DNA of 64,000 bases from Acytostelium subglobosum LB1 (GCF_000787575.1 NW_012236509.1:471076-535075); one strand, 5' to 3'; counted from the first letter of the stretch, positions 33,602-47,313 are shown. The notes: generated by a model from the letters alone, not told the origin. Made by a program: numbers and translations.

Positions 33602-36600
33602 TAGTTTAAATCATTTAGCGAACAGATATCAAGTATCGATATAAATATATTCAATAAGGTTGGAGATGTTGTTATTGAGTTGGAGGAGGATGAGGAACAG
33701 AGTGACTCGTATTTTCACAAGACGATGGTGGCATGGCGCGAGCTCAACTTGACGATGCATTTTGAGCAGTTTCAAATCGAGTTGAGGAAGTGTCCAGTGA
33801 CGCTGGCCGAAGTGCTGCTGCACAAGGAGCATCTGGTCGATGTGATCACTAGACATATGGCCATTGCCGGTACCATGGCACTCCAGCCACTGCTCGGTCT
33901 GCTGACGGCTTTGTCACGCGATCTCCGCTCCGAGTTCTTTGAGCACTTCTATGCTCCCGTGCTCCAAACCATGATCACAATGCTGCAACGTCCTCAACCG
34001 ACACCAGAGGTCATCAGTGAGTTGTTCACATCACTATGCTACCTCTTCAAGTTCCTCGAGCGTCAAATATGCAAGGACTTTATCCGCTTCTATGAGTAAG
34101 TCCATGGTCCATGGTCTTGGCGCGACATGGCGAATGTGTTGTCTAACGCGCGACACTCACTAACTCACTCAATCACTTGACACTTAATGTAGCATATACT
34201 CAGAGTTGTTTAGACTTAGGAAGAAATACCTTAGGAGGTTCGCTGCAGAGTCGATGGCATTCCTTCTGCGAAAGATACAATATGAGCAGCTGCAGCAGTC
34301 GTTGACGGCGATGTTCCAGCGTGCAGAGACTCACTACAGCTCGAATGAGTATTGCGACGCATTCTCATACCTGCTGTTCCAATCGATCAAGGGTGTCAAG
34401 GGCAAGTTCCACTCGAGAGCCGAGCACACTCTGCCGCTGACCTTCCGCGCAGTCGACGCTAGTCGCGAGTCAGCCGTCGTTGCCGCACACCGCATACTAG
34501 TGCCATTCTTCCAACTCATACTAAGACATGCAGTTAACGAGGGCGATAACATGGATGCGATCTGGGCGACACTCATTGGCGAGTCCGACTTCCTGGCCAA
34601 ACAACTCGAGGCCAAACAATGGCCCGCATTCATCTCCAAGCAGTACAAGACATTCTTTACAATCATCCAGTCGTTCATCAAGTTTAGGCGTGGAGCTAAC
34701 ATCAAGGGTAAGTTGTCCGAGATGCCAGTGCACGCCCTCCTCACTCACGCCATTCAATCACACAGACTACGGCGATGTAATCAACATACTTGGCCGCGTA
34801 CTTAATACCAAGACATACAAGAGCATTATTGCCAAGCAGTCGTTTGATATTGAGGCCATCACTTTGACAATGTCTAGCTTGCTGCCTCATACATACTTTG
34901 CGCGATTCAAGGAGCAGAGGGACGCTTTCACAACGCTGGTCGACGTGCTCTTTGCCCTGTCGGACCAATCGTCGCAGTCCAACATCATCTCGTTCTGTCT
35001 GTCGATGGAGCGTCACCAGCTGTTCGAGTCATTCATCATCACTCGTCTGCTAAAGTACGTCGAGCGCAACATGGAGAAGCTGGACTGGGAGCAAGTACTC
35101 TCGTTCCTCGTACGCCTGGTGGCCCTTGATCCGACCAGCCAGGATGGCCTGCACCCCATCCGCGAGTACCCCACGCTCAAGTCCACGCCACAGTTGTCTG
35201 CCAAGGTCAAGAGTGTCCTTGGCTCGGCCGACGTCGACAACTCAATGCTTTGGGCATGTCTGGTGCTGGCCGTATCGCTCGAGTTCCAAGACGCCACAAT
35301 CTTGGCCACCCTGGAGAAGGTGTTTGAGCGTGTGAGCGCGGCACACAACAAGGCCGCTGTCGGAGGCAAGACCGCCATTGACGAGACCACCTATCTCGTA
35401 GGCCAATGTTTGATCACCCGAGTGATCCTGACCTCCCGTCTCGCACCCAAGACACTCATCTCACTCAGTCCCGTGGTGTTTGCCCTGCTCGAGAAGCTGC
35501 CAAACAACTACCACGTACTCAACGCTTCGGCCATCTATCTGGAGACGCTTCTTGAGAAGGGATCCGCATCCACAACCATTCAAAAATCATCATCATCAGT
35601 AGCCGGCAGCAAGAAGAAGGCTTCCGCCGCAGCACCAACAGCATCAGCCACAGCAACAGCCACAGCCACAATCACACCATTGGTATCATATGACCAATTC
35701 CTCAAGTTATTGCCATTGTTTAGCAATAACCTTTCGCATCAATCGACGTCCATTCGAAGGACGACGGTATCAATGTTGGTCGGCCTCCACAAGGCCACAC
35801 AGGCATCATCCGAAAGTGATGTAAGTTATCTTCAACTTGCCCTCAATCACTCCAATCACGCACTCACACTCATCCATCAATTAATCTATCAATCAGGTCG
35901 ACATTCAAAGAATGCTCCAGTACATGTTGGAGATTGAGACAACTCAGTATCATACTATAGAGGGACGCGATGTAGTGTCCAAGATGGACGCGTTGACAGT
36001 GCTGCACACATCGGGCAAGACCAATGTGCTGAGCCAACACTTTTACAACTACTTGCTCGGTGGTTACTACATCCGTTACACACCACTTTGGACTGCCATC
36101 CAGAATGCCATCGTCCAAGTGTGCAAGTCCCAGGACAAGGTCAAGGTGTTCTACCCGCTGCTCTACCAGCGTCTCCAGGACGTCAATCAACAGCTTCAAG
36201 AGATGAAGTGCGCCACACCCATGGACATCGACACACCAGGCAATCATGCTCATGAATATGAGCTCACTGGCGAGGAGTTGAATGAGGAGGATGTTGACAC
36301 AGTTGAGGACACACATGAGGTAGAGGACGAGCAGGACGACGAGGAAGAGGCACAGGACGAGGAGGACGACGACACATTCCACTTGGACCTCTCGAGCTTG
36401 AAGACCACTGTGGTGTACGGCGAGGTGCAGCAGTTGGCCAAGGGCACGTTCAACGCAGACTTGGGTGTGCGCAATATTATTCGATCATCAACAGACCTCT
36501 CATCATACAACGAGCTGATCTGGAAGACTTATGCTCGTCTGGGCCATTTGATCGAGCATTACAGCAAGGAGATCATTGTCCAGTTCCTCGAGTTCATCGC

Positions 36601-39600
36601 CATCGACTATCACAGGTTCTCGGCGGTCTTTGCCCGCCCGTTCGACGCATCTCTCGGTGCGCTGACCGACTCAACGCGTGCCCAGCTCATCTTTGCCAAG
36701 TTCGAAGCAAACAAGCTGCTAACCTACTTCCTCGAGTTCTTTGCTCAGCTCAAGAAGCCCGCGCAGATGCATCGCGCACCTATGATGGCCGCAATCTTTG
36801 TGCGCACGCTCGAGATTGAGGACTCCAAGATTCAGTTGGCCGGTCTCGCCTGCATGTTGTTGTCGCGAATTGAGCTGCAACCATACCGCAAGAACTTTGA
36901 GCGATTGATCAATGACAAGACGATGCGCGAGGAGATGGTCAACTTTGTGATCTCGGCATCGTCGCCATCATGTAGCGTGCCAGCTGACAATCGCGCCAGT
37001 ATCGTAGAGCTCATCATCAAGATCCTGCTGTCCAAGCTTAACAAGAAGGCCAGCGGCAACCGCACCACCATCGACGCACAGCGCACCACAATCTTTGCCT
37101 ATCTCTCGGGTCTCCAATCAGCCGAGATCACGCCCATTTGGCAGCGTGTCTCCTCCGCCTTCTCCAAGTTCCTTCAGATGCTACCCGTCAAGAAGGGCAG
37201 TTCCAGCGCGCTGCTCACGTCCATCAACCAGTACACACCCGCGCTTCTCGATGCGCTGCCACAGACCGACTCACAGGTGAACTTCCTCAATGTGGTGCAC
37301 CCGTTCATCAGACAGATGGGCACTCTGTTGCTGGGCGCCAATCTGGACGCAATCATGCATATCTTGTTGGCCATCGCCATCAAGTCATGCCAATCAATGG
37401 GCAACAAGGGATACGCCAGCGCCAAGGCCAACGAACTTCGCTCAATCTCATTCAAGCGCATCTCTGGAATCATCGAGCAGTTCAGTGGCGTTGATCACAA
37501 CACACACCTGAAGGTACTGTTCCAGGTGTTTGCCCAGATGTGGCCTGCGATCCAGGCACATGGCATCTCGTTGGGCATGAAGCAGGTGATGCTGATTGTG
37601 TCCAAGAACCCACTCCTGGTCCATCACCTCGCGACCGACCCCACGCTGCTACCCAAGCTCATCTCCTTTGTCACATTCCAGCCAATGCAATCCGATGTGA
37701 TGATGCTGATTGAGAACTTGCTGCTGGGCGCCGATGAGCACGAGCAGTACATGGCCGTGCTGCAGCCCCTGGTCACGCCCATCATCACCTCGGTCAAGGC
37801 CGTGCTGTACAAGAAGCAAGGCGCATCACTCCATTCAATCTCGCGTCGTCAACTTGTCGTCCTGGCTGAGGTCTCCAAGTATGCTCGTGCCGGCGACCAA
37901 TCTGCCGAGCTACTCGAGCTGCTGCTGCCTTTCTTCACCGCCGGCTCGTCCACGGTCACCAAGCTCAAGAGCGACCCGGGTCTTGTGATGTCCATCCTCA
38001 CAATCTTTAGGAACTTGGTCGAGCACATTTCCGACCCCGCCAGCCACGTGCCCGCGCTCTCTTCACTCTTTGCCAGCTTTGTGACTCGCGAGACCCGTGA
38101 GCTGCTGTGCCAGATCTTCACGGGTATTGGCCGCAAGGTGCCATCCATTGGCAAGATCGCCACACTCCTGGCCGACCTCAATGCATTCAAGCAGGACACC
38201 GTGCGTTTGGATGCTTACGAGTTTGAGCCGCGTCTCAAGGCTTTCGAGAAGCTCACACCATTGCTTGGTCAGTACGATCAGATTCAGTTGGCGCCAATCC
38301 TCAACAATATGATGTTCTACCTCTTGGACGCAGACTACTCGATCCGCGGATGTGCCGCCAACGCCTTCTCCAAGCTCATAGCGGCGATGTCATCGTACAG
38401 CCCCGAGCAGCTGGACTGGACCTGCCGCCTTCTCCACGAGATCTTTGTCCCAGCAGTCAAGCGCAACCTCATGGAGCCTGGCGATGCCAGGACTGAGATG
38501 CTCAACCTCTTCAACAAGCTGGCGGCCAAGTTCCCACTTCACTTCTTTGGCGACGTCGAATGTTTGATGGGCGACAAGGGATTCCTTGCACTCTACACCA
38601 ATATCCAGTCGTCCAAGCGCAGGTCTTCGTTCACAATCCTGCGTCAGAATATCCAGGAGCACAAGGACACGATGAAGGCACCATCCATCACTCAGTTGAT
38701 CCTGCCCCTTTGTCTGGCCGCCATTCTCGAGACTTCAAACAAGGAGACTGCCTACCTAGGTGAGATTGCCAAGGCCATTGGTGAGATGGCAGCCATCTTA
38801 GAGTGGCGCCCATACTACCAGATGGTGCGCACGCTACATCGCACCATGGCCAAGCATCCCCTCAAGGGCAAGTTCATGCTGCGTGCCCTGTGCGAGGTGT
38901 TGGACAAGTTCCACTTCTTCGTCAATCAAACAGACATTGCACCAGAGATGGTCGAGTCAGTCAAGGGCAAGAAGGCCCAGATCTCATTCGTCCCTGCCGA
39001 CATGGAGGAGGACACGACTCGCGAGTTGGATGACGACGAGGCTGCCGTGGCCTCTGCAGCCGCCGCCTCAACAGACCCCAAGGACGCGCAAGATGATGAG
39101 GAAAACAAGGCGGACAGGTTACAGATTCAGGCTTTGGACATTGCCACGACCAAGATGGTGGTGCATGTAGCCCAGCGAGTCAAGGTGCGCAACGTCAGCG
39201 AGGAGATACATCAGGCGATCATTTACGTATTGGTGCCAGAGTTGGAGAAGTTCTTGTTCTCCTCAAAGAAGAGAAAGGATCCCAATGCACCAGCCAAGCC
39301 AATGGCAATCGATGGCAAGTCAAAGAGCAAGGACAAGGCGGACAGGGACACAATGGTCGACATCACCGTGGCCGTAGCCATATTCAAGCTGTACAATCTG
39401 TTGCCAGAGGAGTCCACGCGCTCGCTCTACCCACCACTCATTGGCAAGCTGGCCAACGAGCTCAAGAGCAAGGTGGTCGAGTCGCGTGAGATGGCCCGTC
39501 AAACACTGGTCAAGGTACAGGGCATCCTTGGCGTGCGCTACTTCCCCTTTATGCTGCACGACCTCAAGTTTGTGCTCAAGAGCGGTTACCAGAAGCATGT

Positions 39601-42412
39601 GCTCGTGTTCACACTCCACGCGCTGCTGTTGCAGCTGGAGAAGGATGGCGTGCAGCCCGGCGAGATCGACAAGCAGGCACCACTGGTCATGGACATCATC
39701 ATCGACTACCTCTTCCTGGACATCACCATTCCCAAGGACTCCCGATTCCAAGACTCGTTCATGGAGGCACGCCAACCACGTGTGCTCAGCGCGCTCAAGG
39801 TGTTGGTCAAGCTGATCACATCGACCAGCATCACCAAGGTTGTGTTGCAGCCTATTGAGGACGTGCTCCAAGATTCAACCTCGCCCAAGCTAGTATCCAA
39901 CGTGAGCAAGATGCTCAAGAAGATCGCCAAGGCAGTGTTGCGCAACAAGTCATCAACTGATCGCGACCTCCTCATCCTGTGCTTCAACATGTTCAAGCGT
40001 GGCACTCATCGTCGCGACGACGTGCCAGAGAACAAGCGCAACCCCAACCTCAAGCCCACGTACGAGGAGACGTTCACAATCCAGGCCGACCCCAGGAAGG
40101 CCAAGGCCGAGCGCGTCAAGAGTCTCAGCTACAACTCATTCGTCTACACTGACTTTGCCCTGCAGCTCATGTTCAACGTGATGAGCAAGTCTGACACGGA
40201 GGTGCGTCCACTCATCCCCATGCTGGACCCACTCGTGCCCAGTCTGATCGCCACACTCAATGACAAGCATCCAAAGATCGCCTTCCACTCGATCAAGTGT
40301 TTAAACAGACTTCTCCACCTCGAGCTGCCCTCGCTGCGTCCACAACTTGCCAGCGTCACAGTGACCATCCTCAAGCGTCTCCAACAAGACGCTGGCAATG
40401 AGAAGGTCTCATCCGTGTGCTACAGCACCATCATCCAGATCATCAAGGATCCAGCCAACAAACTTCTCAACGATGCTCAGCTCAAGGCCATCCTCATCCT
40501 CACCAAGCAGTACTTCACCGGCAACGATATGAAGCAGACGCGAGCCATCAAGATGCTCCATGTATGTACATGGAACTTTTCAATCAATCAATCAAACATA
40601 CTAATCAATCAATCAATCCAATCAAATCAGGTGATCATTGAGAGGAAGGTGATGCTACAAGAGGTGTACGAACTGATTGACCTGTCCAGCAACATGTTGA
40701 TCAGGACACAGAAGAATTTTATCAAGAAGGCCCTGTCTGATCTGATGATAGACTTCCTGTTGCATTATCCAATGGGCGAACAACGTTTGAAGCAGCACTT
40801 GACGTTCTTCATCAAGAACATGGCGTACGAGGCAGAAGAAGGCCGTTTGGCCGTGCTCAAGATGCTCGTTAGGATAGTCGATCAGTTCCCACAAGAAGTG
40901 CTCAACACCTATGCCCAGCTCCTATTCGTCCCATTGATCGCACGTCTAGCCAACGACACATCACTTCCATGTCGCCAAGAAGTTGGCAACGTGCTGTTGA
41001 TGCTGCTCAAGGGTGTGTCCAACCAAGTGTCCAAGAAGCTGATCGAGCTCACATTGGCATGGTTTGGCAAGGGAGACAATGTGCCAATGTCAAAGACAGC
41101 GGCTCAAGTCCTAGGCCTGGCCTCAGAGGCTATTACCAACTTCCATACATTCTTTGATCAAGTAATGCCCCTTGCAATCGGACATCTCAAGCAAGGTTTG
41201 GAGCAACTTAGACGCCTCGAACAGACATCACAGATATTCGAGGAGATTGGTGGAGACGACGAGGCGACCAAGTCATCCAGCGCACTCACTGGCTGGGCAC
41301 TGTACTACAATATCATGTTGATGGTTGAGAAGATGTTCCCTGTTCACGCTGCCGCCATGAATGCGAGCGACAAGTTTGTTCTTTTCTGGCCCGTGGCCAT
41401 CGAGTACCTCAACTACCCTCATGTCTGGGTTAGAACATCAGTCACCAGACTGTTTGGCCAATACTTCAACACACAGAAGTTGGACGGTGTCAAGGACATT
41501 GTACAGGGCACGTCACAGAAGAAACAGAAGCAGACGGTCCAGACCACGATCTTCAACCCAACCACATTGTTCCAGATCACCAAGAAGACCTGTTCGCTAC
41601 TGAACAGCAGGTTCCTGACCGATGACCTAGGTCTCCAGGTGACCAAGAACCTCCTCTACCTCTCAAACGTCTTCTTCAAGTGCCAAAGTATCAGGCCCAT
41701 GGAGGATGCTGAGGAGGATATCCAAGACATTGCAGAGGAGAATGGCGAGGCCATTGTCAACGGTGATGGTGATGAAGGTGAAGAGCAAGATGACAATGTT
41801 TGGGGATTCAACGGCGACACAGAGATGGAGGAGAGCAGTAATACCAATGGCAAGACCACTAGCTCAACCCCGACAAAGACCAAGTCAACAGAGACCCAAC
41901 AACAGGGCGAGGAGTATCCAATGCTCCTGTGGATGTTCAAGAGACTGTCGTACATGGCATCCAAATTTGGTACAATGCGTAGGAAGTACGTATTCAGATG
42001 GGTCGGCGCAGTTGCCAACCAGCTGCCAGAGAAGTCCATGTCACAGTACCTCAGCATCGTCTTGTACCCACTGTACAAGTCATCCGAAGCCAAGTACAAC
42101 CCGACCAAGGAGCTCAAGGACCTTTCAATGGAGGTGCTCAACATGATCAAAAAGAAGGTTGGTGCGCCAACATTCTCCCTGGCATTCCGCGAGATTGAAG
42201 GTGCCATCTTTAAGAAGCGTGCACTGAGGAAGCAGGAGGAGAAGCTATTGGCGGTGTCCGATCCAAAGGAGCATGCCATCAGGAAGGCTGAGAAGAGGAA
42301 GCAGCGTACCCAGTCCAAGAAACGCAAGCAAACAGACTACACAGAGATCACTGATGATCGTATGTTAATCAAGGTACCCAGGAGAGTTCTTGAAGAGTCA
42401 ATTGATGACTAA
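33358..42412 (+). CDS. utp20: UTP20, small-subunit processome HEAT-repeat scaffold
   Basis: Six exons: 33358-33504, 33605-34095, 34193-34707, 34766-35820, 35897-40561 and 40631-42412, about 2884 residues (human UTP20 about 2785). The protein is alpha-helical HEAT-like repeats throughout, with family blocks such as FKSFSEQISSIDINIFNKVG near the start, LCYLFKFLERQICKDFIRFYE, a long acidic insert (EDVDTVEDTHEVEDEQDDEE) at about residue 850, and FVYTDFALQLMFNVM. A Lys/Arg-rich tail (RKAEKRKQRTQSKKRKQ) ends the chain. UTP20 is part of the 90S/SSU processome, binds U3-associated pre-rRNA and is needed for 18S maturation in the nucleolus. The acidic inserts (about 36270-36370, 39000-39110 and 41700-41850) are lineage-typical. 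AATAAA follows at 42420. Confidence 0.93.
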
Positions 42413-42612
42413 TAATAATAATAAACTCCAATCCTAATAAGGATTCAATGTATTCGTTCAGTCGTTTGTTGATTGATTTGTGGGGGTGTCGGAATAGTTC
42501 CAGGTCAGATGATCATCACATGCTTGTCAACTCGATTCTGATCAGATTTACTTCATTATTTTGTTGTCCAACTACATCATATATACAGATACAAACAACA
42601 GATTTGATCAAG
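42413..42612. other. Short spacer between UTP20 and TMEM234-like
   Basis: About 200 bases with the UTP20 polyadenylation signal (AATAAA, 42420-42425) and the leader of the next gene. Nothing else seen. Confidence 0.5.
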
Positions 42613-43210
42613 ATGTTACTACGTAAGGACTGATCATGTGATTGAATGAAACGAATCATGATGTTAATCAATCAATCGGTCCACTCAACAACAGAGAATG
42701 CATTGAGCCTAGTACTGGTTGGAATCATTTGGGGCTGCACCAACCCTCTGATCAAACGAGGCAGTGAAGGTGTATCAGCCATCAAGAAGGAAGGCGCCCT
42801 TCATCAGTTCATTGCAGAGTTCATCTATCTTTGGACAAAGCCATCAGTATGTATCAATCTAGATTGAGAGACTTCTAAGCACTCTCTTGAGTTGAACTAA
42901 CTCTCTCTGTTTCAAGTATGTTATACCAATGCTCACCAACCTGAGTGGGTCTGTAGTCTTCTTCTATACACTCAGCCAAGCAGACATATCACTGGTTGTA
43001 CCCATCTCAAACTCATTGACATTCCTATTCACTGCACTGATGGGTATGATGCTGGGCGAGAAGACACTTGGAATGAGTAAGTTGTGTTTAATAGCAGTAT
43101 TACAATCATCATACCAACTAACCAATCAATCAATCAATCAATGATTAGAATCATACATAGGGATGCTATTCATCCTGATAGGTGTATCAATATGTGTACT
43201 TAGTAAATGA
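42613..43210 (+). CDS. TMEM234-like small membrane protein
   Basis: Four exons: 42613-42622 (10 bases), 42695-42846, 42917-43076 and 43149-43210, 127 residues. The EamA/DMT-like half-transporter fold of TMEM234 is visible. TM1 is SLVLVGIIWGCTNPLIKRGSEG (the WG.TNP..K.G signature). TM2 is MLTNLSGSVVFFYTLSQADISLVVPI. TM3 is NSLTFLFTALMGMMLGE, and TM4 is YIGMLFILIGVSICVLSK. The molecular function of TMEM234 is unknown; in vertebrates it affects the kidney filter. The first coding exon is only ATG TTA CTA C. Confidence 0.88.
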
Positions 43211-43312
43211 TCAAATGGACTTGTAGATACAGAGAATGATCCAACATTGATGTTGGATACTTTATTGATTGATTGATTGATGGGTGGAAGGTTGATTGAA
43301 TAGATGGAAGGA

Positions 43313-46300
43313 CTATGAGAAAGCACGGCCATAACCACCTTGAGAAAAGAATGCCACTGCCAACATTAATCCACCAATCAGTAGCCATGGTAACAAGGGA
43401 CGGTCATCCTTGACCATCAATGACTCGAATGGTGCATCCAACTCTTGGTTCTTAGCTGTAGAGTAGGGATGTACATGTTGGAAGTTTGTTAATGAATGTT
43501 CGTCAATCATTCAATCATTCAATCAATTACTTACCCATTAGTGCACCTTCACCACCCTGGTATACATCAACCACTGCGTTGTTGACAAAGTACTTGTTGT
43601 GGCGCAGTTTTGTCACCGTTTGTTGAGCTGGATTCTTTAGGTTCTTGATGACATCCATGATCATACGCTCAATTACTGCTTCATCATGATTGTTGTCAGT
43701 TGATTCCGAATCTGAATGGTCGTGAGCCACTGGTGCTGCTGCTGCCGCTGCGTTAAGTCCATTGATTGTCAACTCCTTCTGACGTAGTTGATCTTCCAAA
43801 GCACTTATTCTCTCTTGTAATGAGGCCTGAGTGGCTGCCGCCTCCTTCTTCTCCTCTTGATTCTTCTTGTTCTTCTTGATCAACTCTTGAAGTTGGTCGA
43901 ATGATTGACCCAACGACTTCCACTGCTTGTCCGTGTTGGTCAGCTGGTCTTGTTGCTTGGTGCGCTCATTGAGGTCATTCTCCAACTTGTAGTACTTTTG
44001 TGTCAAAGTCTTCAACTTGTCCAAGGCATCAGTCAGTGTTTTGTTGGCAGCTGCATCCTTCTCCTTAGCTGCTGATTGCTTGTCATCAGACTCTTTGGTC
44101 AGACGTTGTATCTCGCTGTGGCTCGATTGTTTGAGTGCAGCCAGCTCCTTCTCCAGTCTCTCCTTCTCCTGGGCCATGTCTTTGGACGAGGCCTGTAGTT
44201 GTTCAAGATTCTTGGCTCCATCCTTGTTTGCATTGCCCAGTTGCTGTCTCAGATCATTGACCTCGGACTGCAACTTCTCAATACTCTTTTGCAAATCCTT
44301 CTTCTCCTGATCATTCTGCTGTTGTTTCTCGCTCTGGCTCTGATGTGCAGACTCGCGCAACAATCTCAATTGCTCCTGGGTCTTGCTGGACTCATCCTCT
44401 GCCTTCTTCCTCTGTTCGTCCAATGCAGCAATCTGTTTGGCCTTCTCCTCCAGATCATTGTTGGCATTGGACACCTGCTCCTCCAGCTTCTTGATTGTCT
44501 GTCCGTCACCCTGAGCATTGTTTGCCAACTGAGACTTAACTGCGTCCAACTGATCCTGCAACGACTTCCTATCATCCAGAGCACGGTCAATGTCTGCCAG
44601 GGTCTTGTCATGTTGGGCTTGCAGTGTAGACAATGCATCCTCCACCAACTTGAGCTTGGCCATCTCATCCTTGACGTGATTCAACTCACTGATCAACTTA
44701 TCCCTCTCCTCCTTGGCGCGAGTCTCACGCTCCTGGTACTCCTTCTCCAACTGGCTGGCACTTTGTTGACTTTGCTGCAGATTGTTCTCTACGTCCTTGA
44801 ACTTGTCGACCTCACCCCTGATACTGGCCAGCTCATCAATCAACTTGTTCTTTTCACTGTTTGATTGATCGTGTGCCTCGGAGATCTTGCTGTGACTACC
44901 CTTCAACTCTGCCAGTTCACGCTTGAGTGCGTCCAACTCGTCGATCAATCTCTGTCTCTCTTGTGTGGATGAGTTGGAATTTGATTCATTCATCTTGTTC
45001 TTCTCCTCAATCTCTTTGTTCAACTTGGAGCACTGCTCTTTGGCGTCGGCCAGCTCTGCGGCCAAACGATCACGTTCCTCCTTTAGTTGTCCTGCTTGAT
45101 TATCCATCATTTGTACACGCTCGCGCTGCTCATCCAACTGCTTTGACAGGTCTTGGTGCTCGCCCTCTTTGCCAACCTTGAGCTCCTGGCACTCTTGCTT
45201 GGACTTGTCCAGCTGGCCTAACAGATCTGTTTTATCACCATCCAATGCCTTGATTTGGACATCCTTGGCCTCGATCAAACTCATCAGCTCTTGAATTTTA
45301 GTTTGTAGATCGTTGCCTTGACTTGCTGTGCCACGCTCCAACTCTTCCAGCTTCTGCTTCAAACCATCCTTCTCAGCTTGGGCAGCCTGCATATCCCTGT
45401 CCTTTGCCTGAAGATCATTCTTGAGTCCGTCAGTCTCAGCTTGGGCAGCGAGGATGTCCTTGTCCTTTGCTTGAAGTTCATTCTTGAGTCCGTCAGTCTC
45501 TGCCTGGGCAGCTACTATGTCCCTGTCCTTGGCCTCCAGGGAGTTCTTGAGTCCATCAGTCTCAGCCTGTGCCGCCAGAACATCCTTGTCTTTGGCTTGT
45601 AGTGCGTTCTTTAGGCCATCAGTCTCGGATTGGGCGGCCAGAATGTCCTTGTCCTTGGCCAACAGAGCGTTCTTGAGCTCCTCAATACGGTCGCGGTTGT
45701 CTGTCTCAACGTTGTCCTTTAGTCGGGTGACCTGGGCCAACTGCTCTTTGTTTCGTGTGATCTCCTCCGCCAAGTGAGACTCCTTCTCGCCTACCTGTTT
45801 CTCCAGTTCACCAATGCGCTCCTTGAGTACAATGACCAGCGTGTTGCATTGGCACTTCTCTTTGAAATCCTTGAGATTGGCCTCAAGCTCATCACGCATG
45901 TGATGGACCTCGTCCAACTTTACCGTGCTCTCACCATTGGCGCGTGTGAGTGATTCGATACGCTCTTGAAGACGGACCAGGGTCTCCTTGTTGCCAGCGA
46001 CCTTCTCGCGGAGCTGATCGACAAGCTCGTTGTTGCCACGTTGGTAGTCCTCCCACTGCCACGACACGTCGCCTGGTGCGTGCTCAATGTCGTTGAGAAT
46101 GTTGCCGAGCACCTTGTGAGTGTTGTTCTTTTCAAGGTCGCGCTCATGCTCTTGCTCGAGCAAACGTTGCTCCAAGGCCTTGATCTTGCGCTCGAGGTCC
46201 TCAACTTTGATACGCTGTTCCTCGTCCTCTGCTGCGTCCTGCTCCAGTTGTTGGCGTCTCAGCTTGTCGGCGGCCTCTGCTTCGCCCGCCTCACGAATTC

Positions 46301-47313
46301 TACGCTCCTCGTCTTCTTTAGCGCGCTTGGCTTCCTCCTCCTTGCGGACGCGCTCACCCTCCTCGCGCAACTTCTCCTGCAAGTTGTCGGTGCTCACGGA
46401 CATTGAGTCGCGGAACTGCACCTTTCCATTGCTGGGCGATGCAACTGGCACTGCAACAGAGAATCGTTTGTTGGCGGCGTTGGGGTCGTTGGCCTTCTGG
46501 TAGACACGTGGGAACAACGACACGTAGGTCATTATACTCTGCTCGTCGGGGTGCTCCAGCACCTCCTCGGGCTCGAGAATGGAGGGGATGTTGAGCTCGC
46601 GATGCGCCGTGTCAAAGGCCATCTTGAGGTTGAAGAGCGGGTCGTCCTGCTTGAGCTCCTCCATCTTGATTGCCTCTGGCACCAATCGATGAATTAGCGC
46701 ACAAAACACCGTGCCATCCTTGAAGCTCGTTGTGAAGTCGTTGATCTTTAGTGAGTAGCCATCGAGTTGCTCGCGTGTCCAGTTGAGCAGCGACTCTTTG
46801 GAACCACCCTGCGCGCCAGCCTTGGACGGCGTGCCATCCTTGCCCGCGCCAAGTGACAAGGTCTGGATTTGGTAACATTTGATCAGAGTCCAAATTAGAC
46901 CCATGATCATCTTTAGATCACCATCCACGATGTTCTCGCCACTTAGTCCAACCAGTTTGATGCCCTCGTCCGTGATGAACTTTAGTGTGAAGTTGACATT
47001 GGTGACGAGATGTAGTCTACTCTTCATCTTTTGCATTTTGGACACCAATACATTCTTTCCACTCAATGTCTCCAACAAGTTTGCCAACTTGAATCCATCC
47101 TGGAAGTCTGTTTGCAACTCAGTCACAGTCAACTCTCTCAATGCCAAGTAAATATTACACCACTTTGTGAATACCTATCCATCATCCACCATCCATCATA
47201 CGAATTCGTTTGTTTGTTAGTTCCACACTCAATAGATGATGTGATGATTGATGACATACCTTCTTCTGTGCCAGAACCCAAGGTTCGAGCTTTTCAGGTT
47301 CCTTCTGCATCAT
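43313..47313 (-). CDS. abpD: Interaptin-like actin-binding protein: two CH domains, long coiled coil, tail anchor
   Basis: Exons 47313-47260, 47174-43535 and 43455-43313, about 1278 residues. N-terminal tandem calponin-homology domains: CH1 about 10-120 (EPWVLAQKKVFTKWCNIYL, TDFQDGFKLANLLETLSGK) and CH2 about 143-245 (LLNWTREQLDGYSLKINDF, FKDGTVFCALIHRLVP). These form an alpha-actinin-type F-actin-binding unit. Residues about 280-1170 are continuous coiled coil, including at least five copies of a 20-residue unit AQAETDGLKN.LQAKDKDIL near 45380-45680. The C-terminus has one membrane segment (PWLLIGGLMLAVAFF) and a short GGYGRAFS tail, so it is probably tail-anchored. This is the plan of Dictyostelium interaptin, which links actin to the nuclear envelope and ER. 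The symbol is transferred by architecture; the protein is shorter than D. discoideum interaptin. The start could also be Met2 (47310). Confidence 0.8.
45380..45690 (-). repeat. About 60-bp tandem repeats in interaptin-like coiled coil
   Basis: At least five near-identical units encode the motif AAQAETDGLKN.L.AKD(K/R)D. The high nucleotide identity suggests recent expansion by slippage or unequal crossing-over. The 20-residue period keeps charged positions aligned although it is not a multiple of the heptad. Confidence 0.85.

Noticed and set aside
33520-33604. CRISPR-like direct repeats
   Set aside because: Simple TCAA microsatellite within an intron, no spacers; the genome is eukaryotic.
34528-34765. 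In-frame upstream part of the 34528-35937 ORF as UTP20 coding sequence
   Set aside because: It is a different frame from the preceding UTP20 exon; GTAAGT at 34708 and CACAG before 34766 define the real junction.
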